The notes beneath the pieces were generated by a model. It worked only from the letters and a program-made list of their open reading frames with translations. It was not told where the DNA came from and ran no database searches. From contig NZYO01000012.1 of the NCBI GenBank assembly GCA_002702235.1, positions 9,491 through 15,543 of the forward strand: a stretch of 6,053 nucleotides of DNA, given 5' to 3'. The DNA comes from Gammaproteobacteria bacterium (lineage in GTDB: Bacteria > Pseudomonadota > Gammaproteobacteria > Poriferisulfidales > GCA-002705445). Shown here one piece after another: positions 1 through 5,734 of this stretch (position 1 is its first letter; every line of letters starts with the position of its first letter). Made by a program: the position numbers and the translations under genes.

Positions 1-746
1 TGCTGACCTGCTGCAAGATAAATATAATCACCATTATTACTAATGGTCATCGACATAGCTGCGTTTCTATTTAATAGTTTTCCAAAATGTTGATTATTAT
101 TTATCGAACATTTTTTTTGTTTCCCATTCGTCAAGTTCTTGACATATAATTTTCCTTTCTTACCACCACCTTCATGAGTTCTACCTCCGACAAAAAGAAT
201 TTCATCATTATCAATCTCTCTTATCTCAAGTAATGCTGGCATTGCAATTTTTGTTTTATTAAACCCAATAACATCAACGCATTTGCCGTCTTTATCAATT
301 GCAATTATCTGCCCGCTATTTTGAGTTGAAACTCCATAAACTATATCGCTTGACGTTACAGCCCCGGCCCAACTTTTATTAACTTGTGAATTTTTATTTC
401 CACAATTTGAATCTCTATTCGCTCCTCTAAAATTGATAGCACCACCAGCAAATGTTAAATCTCTTTCGCCCGTTTCAGCAATAATTTTAGAAAAACCTCT
501 TCCGTTCTCAGCAAAAATTATATTGCCATCACTTAATTCTACTGCCCAGTCCACACCATAGGTTCCCATTCCACCTGATGCTATATTTCTCATACTCACT
601 GAGCTATCTAACAATATTAATATATTAGCTGGAACATCGCCCTTTCCTGATCCAGGGGGAATTGGTTTTGTAAAAGATTTTGAACCTGTTAAAGATAATA
701 GTATTAAATTAATTATAATTATTTTAAATAAATTTTTTATTTTCAT
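1..746 (-). CDS. pilY1: PilY1-like type IV pilus tip adhesin, N-terminal part (runs off left edge)
   Basis: This frame stays open from ATG 746 to the left edge, giving 248 residues with no stop; PilY1 proteins usually exceed 1000. Residues 1-24 form a Sec signal peptide (MKIKNLFK, then a long Ile/Leu core), although no clean AxA cleavage site is visible. Residues 41-52 (NILILLDSSVSM) are the first strand and DxSxS metal site (D47, S49, S51) of a von Willebrand A domain, as in PilY1. What follows does not look like the rest of a vWA domain. It has repeated beta-strand segments of propeller type, near 63-80, 125-152, 170-202 and 229-246 (for example ISNNGDYIYLAAG). The family sits at the pilus tip or outer surface and acts in adhesion, surface sensing and pilus priming. 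The start overlaps the stop of the preceding gene (TAATG), and the position after pilV-pilW-pilX supports the call. Another vWA/propeller surface protein is possible. Confidence 0.75.
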   Translation of the reverse strand, partial: MKIKNLFKIIIINLILLSLTGSKSFTKPIPPGSGKGDVPANILILLDSSVSMRNIASGGMGTYGVDWAVELSDGNIIFAENGRGFSKIIAETGERDLTFAGGAINFRGANRDSNCGNKNSQVNKSWAGAVTSSDIVYGVSTQNSGQIIAIDKDGKCVDVIGFNKTKIAMPALLEIREIDNDEILFVGGRTHEGGGKKGKLYVKNLTNGKQKKCSINNNQHFGKLLNRNAAMSMTISNNGDYIYLAAGQ

Positions 747-1300
747 TATTCTTCCTGTTCAAGTAATACTTCAAAATAATCTGGTGAAGTTACTGCAACG
801 CCCTCTATAATTTCTTTATCAATATTTTTTATCTTATAGTAATAAATTTGTTTATTCCCGAAATTCCAAAACTTATACCCTGGCCAAGATTTATCTTCAG
901 TGTTTACTGCTCCAAAACTTGATTGAACATATTTATTGAGCAAACCCTTTGCACTCTCATCATTGTTTTGACCATTTTGCAATTCGATTTCTACTGCACC
1001 AACTTTGTTGTTTACTACATATCCTTTAATTAAAACTTCTCCAAAGTCTATATCTTCACAGAAAGCATTTTTTTCTGTAACATAAACTGAAACATCTCCC
1101 CCGAGACCACTAGAACCACTTCCTCTAGTTGTTCCAAGGACTCCTTCTATTTGGGACTGTTCATCCTCAATTGTTCCAAAAATATTTTCAATTGTTGATT
1201 TATCTGAACCTATTTCAATTCCTAGTAAATCACATGCCCATGATATTTGTGAGCTAAATAAAGAAATTATAAAAAATAAAGTAAAAGTTTTTCTTTTCAT
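746..1300 (-). CDS. Secreted protein of unknown function inside the minor-pilin operon
   Basis: I do not recognise this 184-residue protein. Residues 1-22 are a Sec signal peptide (MKRK, hydrophobic core, cleavage expected after SWA), so the mature protein would begin at Cys23. Trp at -2 makes a lipoprotein lipobox poor, so a soluble periplasmic or exported protein is more likely. The mature part has two cysteines, Cys23 and Cys81, which could form a disulfide, and a Gly/Ser-rich stretch at 54-68. The segment DLLGIEIGSDKSTIENIFG loosely resembles the opening of small periplasmic domains of the form 'lG-x-IG-x(3)-S-x-I-x(3)-FG', but that is not enough for a family call. There is no prepilin cleavage site, so it is not a pilin. 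It starts 3 bases after the pilX stop, and its own stop overlaps the PilY1 start, so it is almost certainly co-expressed with the tip complex. A role as chaperone, stabiliser or partner of PilX/PilY1 is inference from position only. Confidence 0.8.
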   Translation of the reverse strand: MKRKTFTLFFIISLFSSQISWACDLLGIEIGSDKSTIENIFGTIEDEQSQIEGVLGTTRGSGSSGLGGDVSVYVTEKNAFCEDIDFGEVLIKGYVVNNKVGAVEIELQNGQNNDESAKGLLNKYVQSSFGAVNTEDKSWPGYKFWNFGNKQIYYYKIKNIDKEIIEGVAVTSPDYFEVLLEQEE

Positions 1301-1303
1301 TTT

Positions 1304-1978
1304 TTATTCCGGTAAAACTACCATACTTTCAAGAGGGATTATAATTTTATCTTCATCAAAAATACCGCAGGAATAAACCCTGAAAGCAGTTCCTCTATTA
1401 ACAACATCGGTAGCTGACGCTTGAACACTATTTCCAGTCTCAAAGGAGTCCGCTGGGCCAACATTAACCATAAAGTATTCATAAGTAAATCTTTGTAAAA
1501 AGCTAATCTCTCCATCTCTATACTTGCTCTCTCTTCCAGATGCAGATGAATAGACAGATGCAACTATTGGTTCCACGATTTGATAAAATGAGCCCTCAGT
1601 ATAATGTGTAACTACATTTTCTAAATTTATGATGTTTTTAAAACTTTTGTAGCACGGGGTTCTATCAGCAGCAGGGATCGTAAAGGAATTTGCTGGAGGT
1701 ATATTTTTCGATAACTCGTCATCTTCTCGAGATACTGCTCCAGCAGTTTTTACTCTTCTTGGTTTTCCCATAAACTTATTTAACAAGTATTTTTCAGCCT
1801 CTAATAATCCAGTTTCAGCAACGTAAAAAGCTTGCTGATATAAATCATCAGTATTATTATCTCGGTGATCACTCGAAGATAACACAACTAGAGTTCCACC
1901 CATTAATGACATAGCTATTAAAAGAACTAACGATAAAATTAGTGTAAATCCTTTTATATTTTTATTTTTATTTTTCAT
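1304..1978 (-). CDS. pilX: Type IV pilus minor pilin PilX
   Basis: This 224-residue protein has a class III prepilin leader, MKNKNKNIKG, cut after Gly10 before FTLILSLVLLIAMSLMGG, which then forms the single hydrophobic N-terminal helix. Mature position 5 is Leu, not the Glu found in most pilins. That is usual for PilX and for GspK, the tip pseudopilin of type II secretion. The motif AFYVAETGLLEAEKYL (51-65) after the helix is typical of the PilX N-terminal domain. Cys109 and Cys204 could pair in the periplasm. PilX is part of the PilV-PilW-PilX-PilY1 priming and tip complex in the inner membrane and then at the pilus tip. The length is slightly above the roughly 195 residues of Pseudomonas PilX. 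The start shares ATGA with the pilW stop, and AGGA lies only two bases upstream. The family call rests on the N-terminus and gene order; the C-terminal half alone would not identify it. Confidence 0.82.
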   Translation of the reverse strand: MKNKNKNIKGFTLILSLVLLIAMSLMGGTLVVLSSSDHRDNNTDDLYQQAFYVAETGLLEAEKYLLNKFMGKPRRVKTAGAVSREDDELSKNIPPANSFTIPAADRTPCYKSFKNIINLENVVTHYTEGSFYQIVEPIVASVYSSASGRESKYRDGEISFLQRFTYEYFMVNVGPADSFETGNSVQASATDVVNRGTAFRVYSCGIFDEDKIIIPLESMVVLPE

Positions 1979-2925
1979 CTTCCTATGTTTCTTGTAGCAA
2001 TACTTACAACTACATTGTCTCTTAAATATCTATCATCAAGACCTAATCCTGAATATCTGTCATTACTTAATGTTTTTAAAAATTGCTTTTGTTTTGGTTT
2101 ATTTTTATAAAATTCTTTATTTGATCTAAACATTAGTGACATATCCACTTGTTTAATATTATAAAGATCGGATCTATGAGCATTATTTGGTAGAGGATAA
2201 TCTCCATTTTTCCACAAATGATGTCCATTGCCATCAAATAATAAAAATTCCATATCGACTAAATGTGATCTGACAAGTTGATTTGTGTAACACTCAGTAC
2301 ATTTACTTGTCCAATTACCAAATGTATTCTCATCGTTTTCAATCCAGCTTTCTTTAGTTTTATAAACCCCATAAAAATCATTATCAGGATTTCCATCCTC
2401 ATTGTTTATTGGTAATGCAAAATATGAAATTTTATATCTTTTATATTTTTGTATTGGATCATTTTTATCAAAATCACCATAGACAATAGATATGCTATCG
2501 CAACAAGTATCTGTAGATCGATTTTTTTGTGGAATTGGAAGATCGCTATCTGGATCCACAGTAAAATCTGCAGGATAATAACCAAGAGTATTTCTAAAGA
2601 CTATTATTGGATCGTGGGTATCTATTATCCCTCTGCCTTGCTCTAGTCCTGAGATATGAGTTAGATTATCTGATGGTGGAATTCCTTCATCATTCCGACC
2701 ATAATAATATTTGTATCCTGCTAATCTTATATCTCTCATCATCATTCCAACTATGTCTCTGCTCGAGCTACTAATTCTCGCTTTATCAGTTACTTGTTTA
2801 TAGCTACTATTAACTGCAGTATAAGATGCAAACATTGCTCCCATCATTATAGCGGTTACTGCAACTCCTACTAATAACTCAATTAATGTTACACCTGATA
2901 TCTTTGTTAATTTTTTTTTCATCAT
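1975..2925 (-). CDS. pilW: Type IV pilus minor pilin PilW
   Basis: This 316-residue protein has a class III leader, MMKKKLTKISG, cut after Gly11 before VTLIELLVGVAVTAIMMG, with the conserved Glu at mature position 5. MMMRDIRLAGY (61-71) is the PilW hallmark after the helix. The C-terminus, DDRYLRDNVVVSIATRNI (297-314), fits the conserved end of the family, which closes on an R-N pair. Cysteines are Cys141-Cys142 (adjacent) and Cys209/Cys212 (CxxC), all in the globular part. PilW is the largest minor pilin and helps prime assembly and link the pilus to PilY1. The length compares with about 274 residues in Pseudomonas. Two consecutive ATG codons are possible starts. The first makes an ATGA overlap with the pilV stop; the second would give 315 residues and a slightly better distance from AAGGA. 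The leader works from either. Confidence 0.88.
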   Translation of the reverse strand: MMKKKLTKISGVTLIELLVGVAVTAIMMGAMFASYTAVNSSYKQVTDKARISSSSRDIVGMMMRDIRLAGYKYYYGRNDEGIPPSDNLTHISGLEQGRGIIDTHDPIIVFRNTLGYYPADFTVDPDSDLPIPQKNRSTDTCCDSISIVYGDFDKNDPIQKYKRYKISYFALPINNEDGNPDNDFYGVYKTKESWIENDENTFGNWTSKCTECYTNQLVRSHLVDMEFLLFDGNGHHLWKNGDYPLPNNAHRSDLYNIKQVDMSLMFRSNKEFYKNKPKQKQFLKTLSNDRYSGLGLDDRYLRDNVVVSIATRNIGR

Positions 2926-3602
2926 TCCTTAAAAATATAATCTGCTTGAAAGTATAACGTTCTTCTTTTATTGCCCGCATTAGTATTAATTTCAACTCTA
3001 CCAATGTAAATTTCGTCAAAAATCATATCCCAACTCCCTGGAAGACATCCTGTACCTGTGCAAATTTTATAAACATTAATAGTTTTTCTATCACCTACAC
3101 CATCTGGGTTATCTCTACATTTTAAATAACGATCTTCACCTAAAATAACTCCCCATCTATTTAACTTATTTTCTGGAGCACCTTCTGTTAATGAATTTTT
3201 GTAAATACTTGTCATATTGTCTTTTGAAAAAATAGGACCTCCTTTTCCACTACATGAATCATATCCTATTGGGCTTTGATTAATATGCTGTGCGAATTTT
3301 TTTATATTATCCGGACATACACCACCATCCAAAGCTGTTGGTACACCATAATCATTAATCAAACATTGTTTGGAATTTGGATTAGTATTTGTCGTCTCAT
3401 CTCTTGAGCCAATCATATCCTCTGCTATCATACTTGTAATATAATTTATTTTTGTTCGCTCACCTGAAACTCCAATTGAGTTAACTGAATAATTTACTAA
3501 TTGAAATACTGCAAGAAAACCTATTGCAACTATTGCAGTTGAAACTAAAGCCTCAACTAAACTAATACCCTTGATAAGTTTATCTTTAGAAAAATTTCTC
3601 AT
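2922..3602 (-). CDS. pilV: Type IV pilus minor pilin PilV
   Basis: This 226-residue protein has a class III leader, MRNFSKDKLIKG, cut after Gly12 before ISLVEALVSTAIVAIGFLAV, with Glu at mature position 5. The LVEALV-x(4)-A-x-GFLA pattern in the helix is typical of PilV. The globular part has six cysteines (80, 96, 117, 162, 181, 186), enough for three disulfides, and a C-terminal strand ending LYFQADYIF. PilV joins PilW and PilX in the tip and priming subcomplex. I chose the start at 3602 because it makes an ATGA overlap with the upstream stop, like the next two junctions, and has GGGTGA four bases upstream. An in-frame ATG at 3626 would add eight residues and increase the overlap. PilV and GspI-type pseudopilins look alike at the N-terminus; the neighbours decide for PilV. 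Confidence 0.85.
   Translation of the reverse strand: MRNFSKDKLIKGISLVEALVSTAIVAIGFLAVFQLVNYSVNSIGVSGERTKINYITSMIAEDMIGSRDETTNTNPNSKQCLINDYGVPTALDGGVCPDNIKKFAQHINQSPIGYDSCSGKGGPIFSKDNMTSIYKNSLTEGAPENKLNRWGVILGEDRYLKCRDNPDGVGDRKTINVYKICTGTGCLPGSWDMIFDEIYIGRVEINTNAGNKRRTLYFQADYIFKE
2926..2930 (-). promoter_or_regulatory. Ribosome binding site directly against the pilW start
   Basis: AAGGA directly abuts the first of two consecutive ATG codons and is three bases from the second. The spacing is tighter than usual, so the second ATG at 2922 may be the one used, or initiation may depend mainly on ribosomes finishing pilV. Confidence 0.4.
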
Positions 3603-4330
3603 TGAGTCACCCAATCGTTTGCCCATTTATATAAATTAATACTACCAAATCTACTCCATTCTATACGAAAAAAATTACTCTGAGCAGGGCCGCTATTATT
3701 TAATACACAATGATTATCTTCATCTGTTTTTCTTTGACAAATAAATAAATTTTCATTGGCTAAAAAATCTGATCCCTCATTCATTAAAAACATACCACTT
3801 GCACTATAAAAAGTTCCATCTTTTGAAAAACAAATATTACCGCCGTCATTTGGTATAGTCATAGGATTATCATTATTATCTAGCATTCCTATTAAGACTT
3901 TAGTTTCATCAAGTCTAATTTGTTTCACAGTCAATTCATCGCTTGATGCTCCTTCATCATCCCAGTCAATATCCATTGAGCATCTCTGCTCAAATCTGTG
4001 AAAAGGTTTTTCAGTTGTTCCGTCCCACTTATCTCTTACAAGGTTAATAAACTTATTTTGCCCTAAACCATTTGTCTCAACAACTATTTCTTCGTTATCA
4101 GTATCTCTATAAACACTAAATTGTACAAAACTATATTGTCCTCTTTGAACTTGTGAAAAAATATTTCTCATTAGGGAAGCTGTCTCTGTTGCTTGAGCTC
4201 TAACCATTCGTTCAGTTCTCCACTTTAGGAATGGTTTAAAAGCTGCAGCTGACATTGCACCAATAATTGCTATAACTACGATGAGCTCTAATAAAGCGAA
4301 ACCTTTAATTTTCTTTTCCTGCATTTGCAT
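3599..4330 (-). CDS. fimT: GspH/FimT-type minor pilin (FimT/FimU)
   Basis: This 243-residue protein has a class III leader, MQMQEKKIKG, cut after Gly10 before FALLELIVVIAIIGAMSAAA, with Glu at mature position 5. The globular part has a GspH/FimT-like strand, NICFSKDGTF (165-174), and ends with WSRFGSINLYKW, a C-terminal strand typical of this group. Cysteines 117, 167, 198 and 208 could form two disulfides. FimU/FimT connects the tip complex to the major pilin, and the first minor-pilin position in the cluster is the usual place for it. It is long for the family, which is commonly about 170 residues. Several starts are possible. ATG 4330 has GGAAAG four bases upstream and is preferred; ATG 4324 lacks a ribosome site, and TTG 4351 would lengthen the leader to 17 residues. 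The gene begins inside the last codons of pilT, overlapping it by 26 bases. FimT and FimU cannot be told apart from sequence alone. Confidence 0.82.
   Translation of the reverse strand: MQMQEKKIKGFALLELIVVIAIIGAMSAAAFKPFLKWRTERMVRAQATETASLMRNIFSQVQRGQYSFVQFSVYRDTDNEEIVVETNGLGQNKFINLVRDKWDGTTEKPFHRFEQRCSMDIDWDDEGASSDELTVKQIRLDETKVLIGMLDNNDNPMTIPNDGGNICFSKDGTFYSASGMFLMNEGSDFLANENLFICQRKTDEDNHCVLNNSGPAQSNFFRIEWSRFGSINLYKWANDWVTQ
3607..3612 (-). promoter_or_regulatory. Ribosome binding site that sets the pilV start
   Basis: GGGTGA, within the final fimT codons, lies four bases before ATG 3602. It supports the ATGA-overlap start rather than the in-frame ATG at 3626, which it would place inside the coding region. 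Confidence 0.45.
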
Positions 4331-5318
4331 CAATCTTTCCAGCTGTAACAAGATTTTCTAATGATTTTGACATTGTGATCATTCCATCTTTTACTGCGGT
4401 CTGCATGATGCTAGGTATTTGATGAATTTTTGCTTCTCTAATTAAGTTTTGAATCGGAGCAGTACATTTCATAATTTCAAAAGCACCTACACGACCTTGG
4501 CCATCTTTTGTTTTTAAAAGTCTTTGTGTTACAACCATCTTCAAAGAAGTTGAAAGCTGCGCTCGTATCTGAGCTTGTTGTTCTGGTGGGAAAACGTCTA
4601 TGATTCTATTTATTGTATTTGGTGCTCCACTCGTGTGTAGTGTTCCAAAAACCAAGTGTCCAGTTTCAGCAGCTGTAAGTGCAAGACTTACTGTTTCCAA
4701 ATCCCTCATCTCTCCAACTAAAATCACATCAGGGTCTTCTCGTAGGGCTGCTTTTAGTGCACTTGCAAAAGTTTGTGTTTGCTTTCCAACTTCTCGATGT
4801 GAAACGATACTTTTTGAGTCTGTATGAATAAATTCTACTGGGTCTTCTACAGTTATAATATTTGCAGTTCTTGTTTTATTTATTTCATTAACTATAGCTG
4901 CAAGTGTAGTTGATTTTCCAGAACCTGTTGGTCCAGTGACTAAAACTAAACCCTTATGCATATCGATTATGTCATAAAGGGCATCTGGTAAATCAAACTG
5001 TCCCATCTCTGGTATTTTGCTTTCTACTCTTCTAAGAACTGCAGCTGGTCCATTTAATGTTTTATAAAAATTAGCTCTAAATCTTAGTCCACTAATATTA
5101 ACTGCAGAGTCTAGCTCGTGTGTATCTTGGAATTTTTTTGTCTCATGCTCATTACAATTCGTAGTCATTAAATCTATAAGATCTTGTGGTTTTACCATAA
5201 CATCTTTAACCATGATAATTTCTCCGGTTTGCCTGTATGCTAAGGGAGAGCCTGATCTAATATGAAAATCAGATATTTTTTTGTTATTTTTTGCAAGTTC
5301 TTCTAATTTTTCAAACAT
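4305..5318 (-). CDS. pilT: Type IV pilus retraction ATPase PilT
   Basis: This 337-residue protein is full length for PilT (about 344). PilT forms a hexameric cytoplasmic motor that powers pilus disassembly and so twitching, surface pulling and often DNA uptake. In order the sequence shows an N-terminal PAS-like domain with ISDFHI (15-20), Walker A GPTGSGKST (129-137), the Asp box around ITVEDPVEFIH (155-165), Walker B DPDVILVGEMRD (195-206, catalytic Glu203), and the His box ETGHLVFGTLHTSG (218-231, His221 and His228). The C-terminal APIQNLIRE (287-295) matches the AIRNLIRE-type motif needed for retraction in PilT. There is no tetracysteine zinc site as in PilB/GspE assembly ATPases, and no C-terminal extension as in PilU. 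It is the first gene of the pilus unit, and no clear Shine-Dalgarno sequence precedes its ATG. Its last codons overlap the start of the minor pilin. Placing pilT at the head of a minor-pilin operon is uncommon. Confidence 0.95.
   Translation of the reverse strand: MFEKLEELAKNNKKISDFHIRSGSPLAYRQTGEIIMVKDVMVKPQDLIDLMTTNCNEHETKKFQDTHELDSAVNISGLRFRANFYKTLNGPAAVLRRVESKIPEMGQFDLPDALYDIIDMHKGLVLVTGPTGSGKSTTLAAIVNEINKTRTANIITVEDPVEFIHTDSKSIVSHREVGKQTQTFASALKAALREDPDVILVGEMRDLETVSLALTAAETGHLVFGTLHTSGAPNTINRIIDVFPPEQQAQIRAQLSTSLKMVVTQRLLKTKDGQGRVGAFEIMKCTAPIQNLIREAKIHQIPSIMQTAVKDGMITMSKSLENLVTAGKIDANAGKEN
4335..4340 (-). promoter_or_regulatory. Ribosome binding site that sets the fimT start
   Basis: GGAAAG lies four bases before ATG 4330, inside the last codons of pilT. 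Neither the TTG at 4351 nor the ATG at 4324 has a comparable purine-rich element, so this site selects 4330 as the start. Confidence 0.5.
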
Positions 5319-5326
5319 ATTAAATT

Positions 5327-5353
5327 TGTATATATAAATGTGAAAAAAAACAA
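5327..5353 (-). promoter_or_regulatory. Possible promoter for the pilT-led pilus operon
   Basis: Reading leftward, TTGTTT (5353-5348) could serve as a -35 element and TATACA (5332-5327) as a -10 element, with a short 15-base spacer; a 17-base spacer would give TACAAA instead. Each hexamer matches the sigma-70 consensus only partly, and in such AT-rich DNA matches arise by chance. The location is right: it is the only spacer of any size in the window and lies directly before the first pilus gene. Only eight bases separate the -10 element from the pilT ATG, so a transcript from it would be nearly leaderless. Confidence 0.35.
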
Positions 5354-5359
5354 TATTTA

Positions 5360-5371
5360 CTTCGGCCTAAG
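5360..5371. other. Imperfect palindrome in the spacer before pilT
   Basis: The 12 bases CTTCGGCCTAAG form an inverted repeat around GGCC, with one mismatched pair. It is the most GC-rich patch of the spacer. It lies just upstream of the proposed -35 element and 21 bases beyond the stop of the membrane-protein gene. Read on the minus strand, an overlapping four-pair hairpin (GGTC, five-base loop, GGCC, 5376-5364) can be drawn. A run of eight T follows, but only about 13 bases later, which is too far for a good intrinsic terminator. It could be a regulator site, a weak terminator or chance. Confidence 0.25.
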
Positions 5372-5391
5372 CGACCAAAATAAGCAATTAT

Positions 5392-5733
5392 TTAATAAAT
5401 AAAATAATATAAAATCCAAATAATTAAAGAGTATTCAAAAAAACTTTTTGTAAGATTCAATTGCTTTTCTGTAAATTTTGATTTTAAGAATTTACTCAAA
5501 AATATAAAACCCAAATGTACTAAAATGATTGAAAAAATAATTCCTATAAGAGTAAACTGAAAAGAGAAGTTTTTATATCCAAAGTAAACAGCAGCTATAA
5601 AAGTAAACCATGACACTTTTGTTATAAATAATTTAAAAATAAGACCAGCTTTTTTACTAAATATAGACTGTGTTTTTATTAAAGAGTAAGACCAAGTTAA
5701 ACCAATTAAAAAACTCAAATATTTTAAAATCAT
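5392..5733 (-). CDS. Small integral membrane protein, unknown function
   Basis: I do not recognise this 113-residue protein. It is strongly hydrophobic, with probable membrane segments near 4-19, 32-51, 58-80 and 96-113 and short Lys-rich connections (for example KFLKSKFTEK at 81-90). Basic connections of this kind normally face the cytoplasm, and four helices would put both ends on the same side. No catalytic motif or cysteine is visible. The ATG lies one base after the msrB stop, and AAGGA is found 11 bases upstream inside the msrB end, so the two genes are probably co-transcribed. Nothing ties it to the pilus genes beyond the 73-base spacer. Because AT-rich DNA readily produces Ile/Phe/Leu/Lys-rich frames, a chance reading frame cannot be fully excluded, but the tight junction and full-length membrane pattern favour a real gene. 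Confidence 0.65.
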   Translation of the reverse strand: MILKYLSFLIGLTWSYSLIKTQSIFSKKAGLIFKLFITKVSWFTFIAAVYFGYKNFSFQFTLIGIIFSIILVHLGFIFLSKFLKSKFTEKQLNLTKSFFEYSLIIWILYYFIY

Positions 5734-5734
5734 T

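Noticed and set aside
1230..1300. Lipoprotein signal in the 184-residue secreted protein
   Set aside because: Cys23 directly follows the signal peptide, but Trp at -2 and Ser at -3 do not fit a lipobox; signal peptidase I cleavage after SWA is more likely.
1339..1563. A 74-codon minus-strand open frame
   Set aside because: It is fully inside pilX in another frame, with no family features, leader or ribosome site.
2449..2646. A 65-codon plus-strand open frame
   Set aside because: It is antisense to pilW, with low-complexity Ile/Trp-rich composition expected from the reverse of AT-rich coding DNA.
1975..4330. Type II secretion pseudopilins (GspH-GspI-GspJ-GspK) instead of minor pilins
   Set aside because: The order H-I-J-K does mirror these genes, but PilT has no role in type II secretion, the PilW signature RDIRLAGY is present, and a PilY1-like protein follows.
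4600..4827. A 75-codon plus-strand open frame
   Set aside because: It is antisense to the conserved Walker B/His-box region of pilT and resembles no protein.
4305..5318. Assignment of the ATPase as PilU, PilB or GspE
   Set aside because: The length is about 340 residues, the NLIRE motif fits PilT, there is no zinc-binding tetracysteine as in PilB/GspE, and no C-terminal extension as in PilU.
5343..5376. Intrinsic terminator after the membrane-protein gene
   Set aside because: The hairpin has only four pairs including a G-T pair, and the T-run begins about 13 bases after it, so it was not annotated as a terminator.
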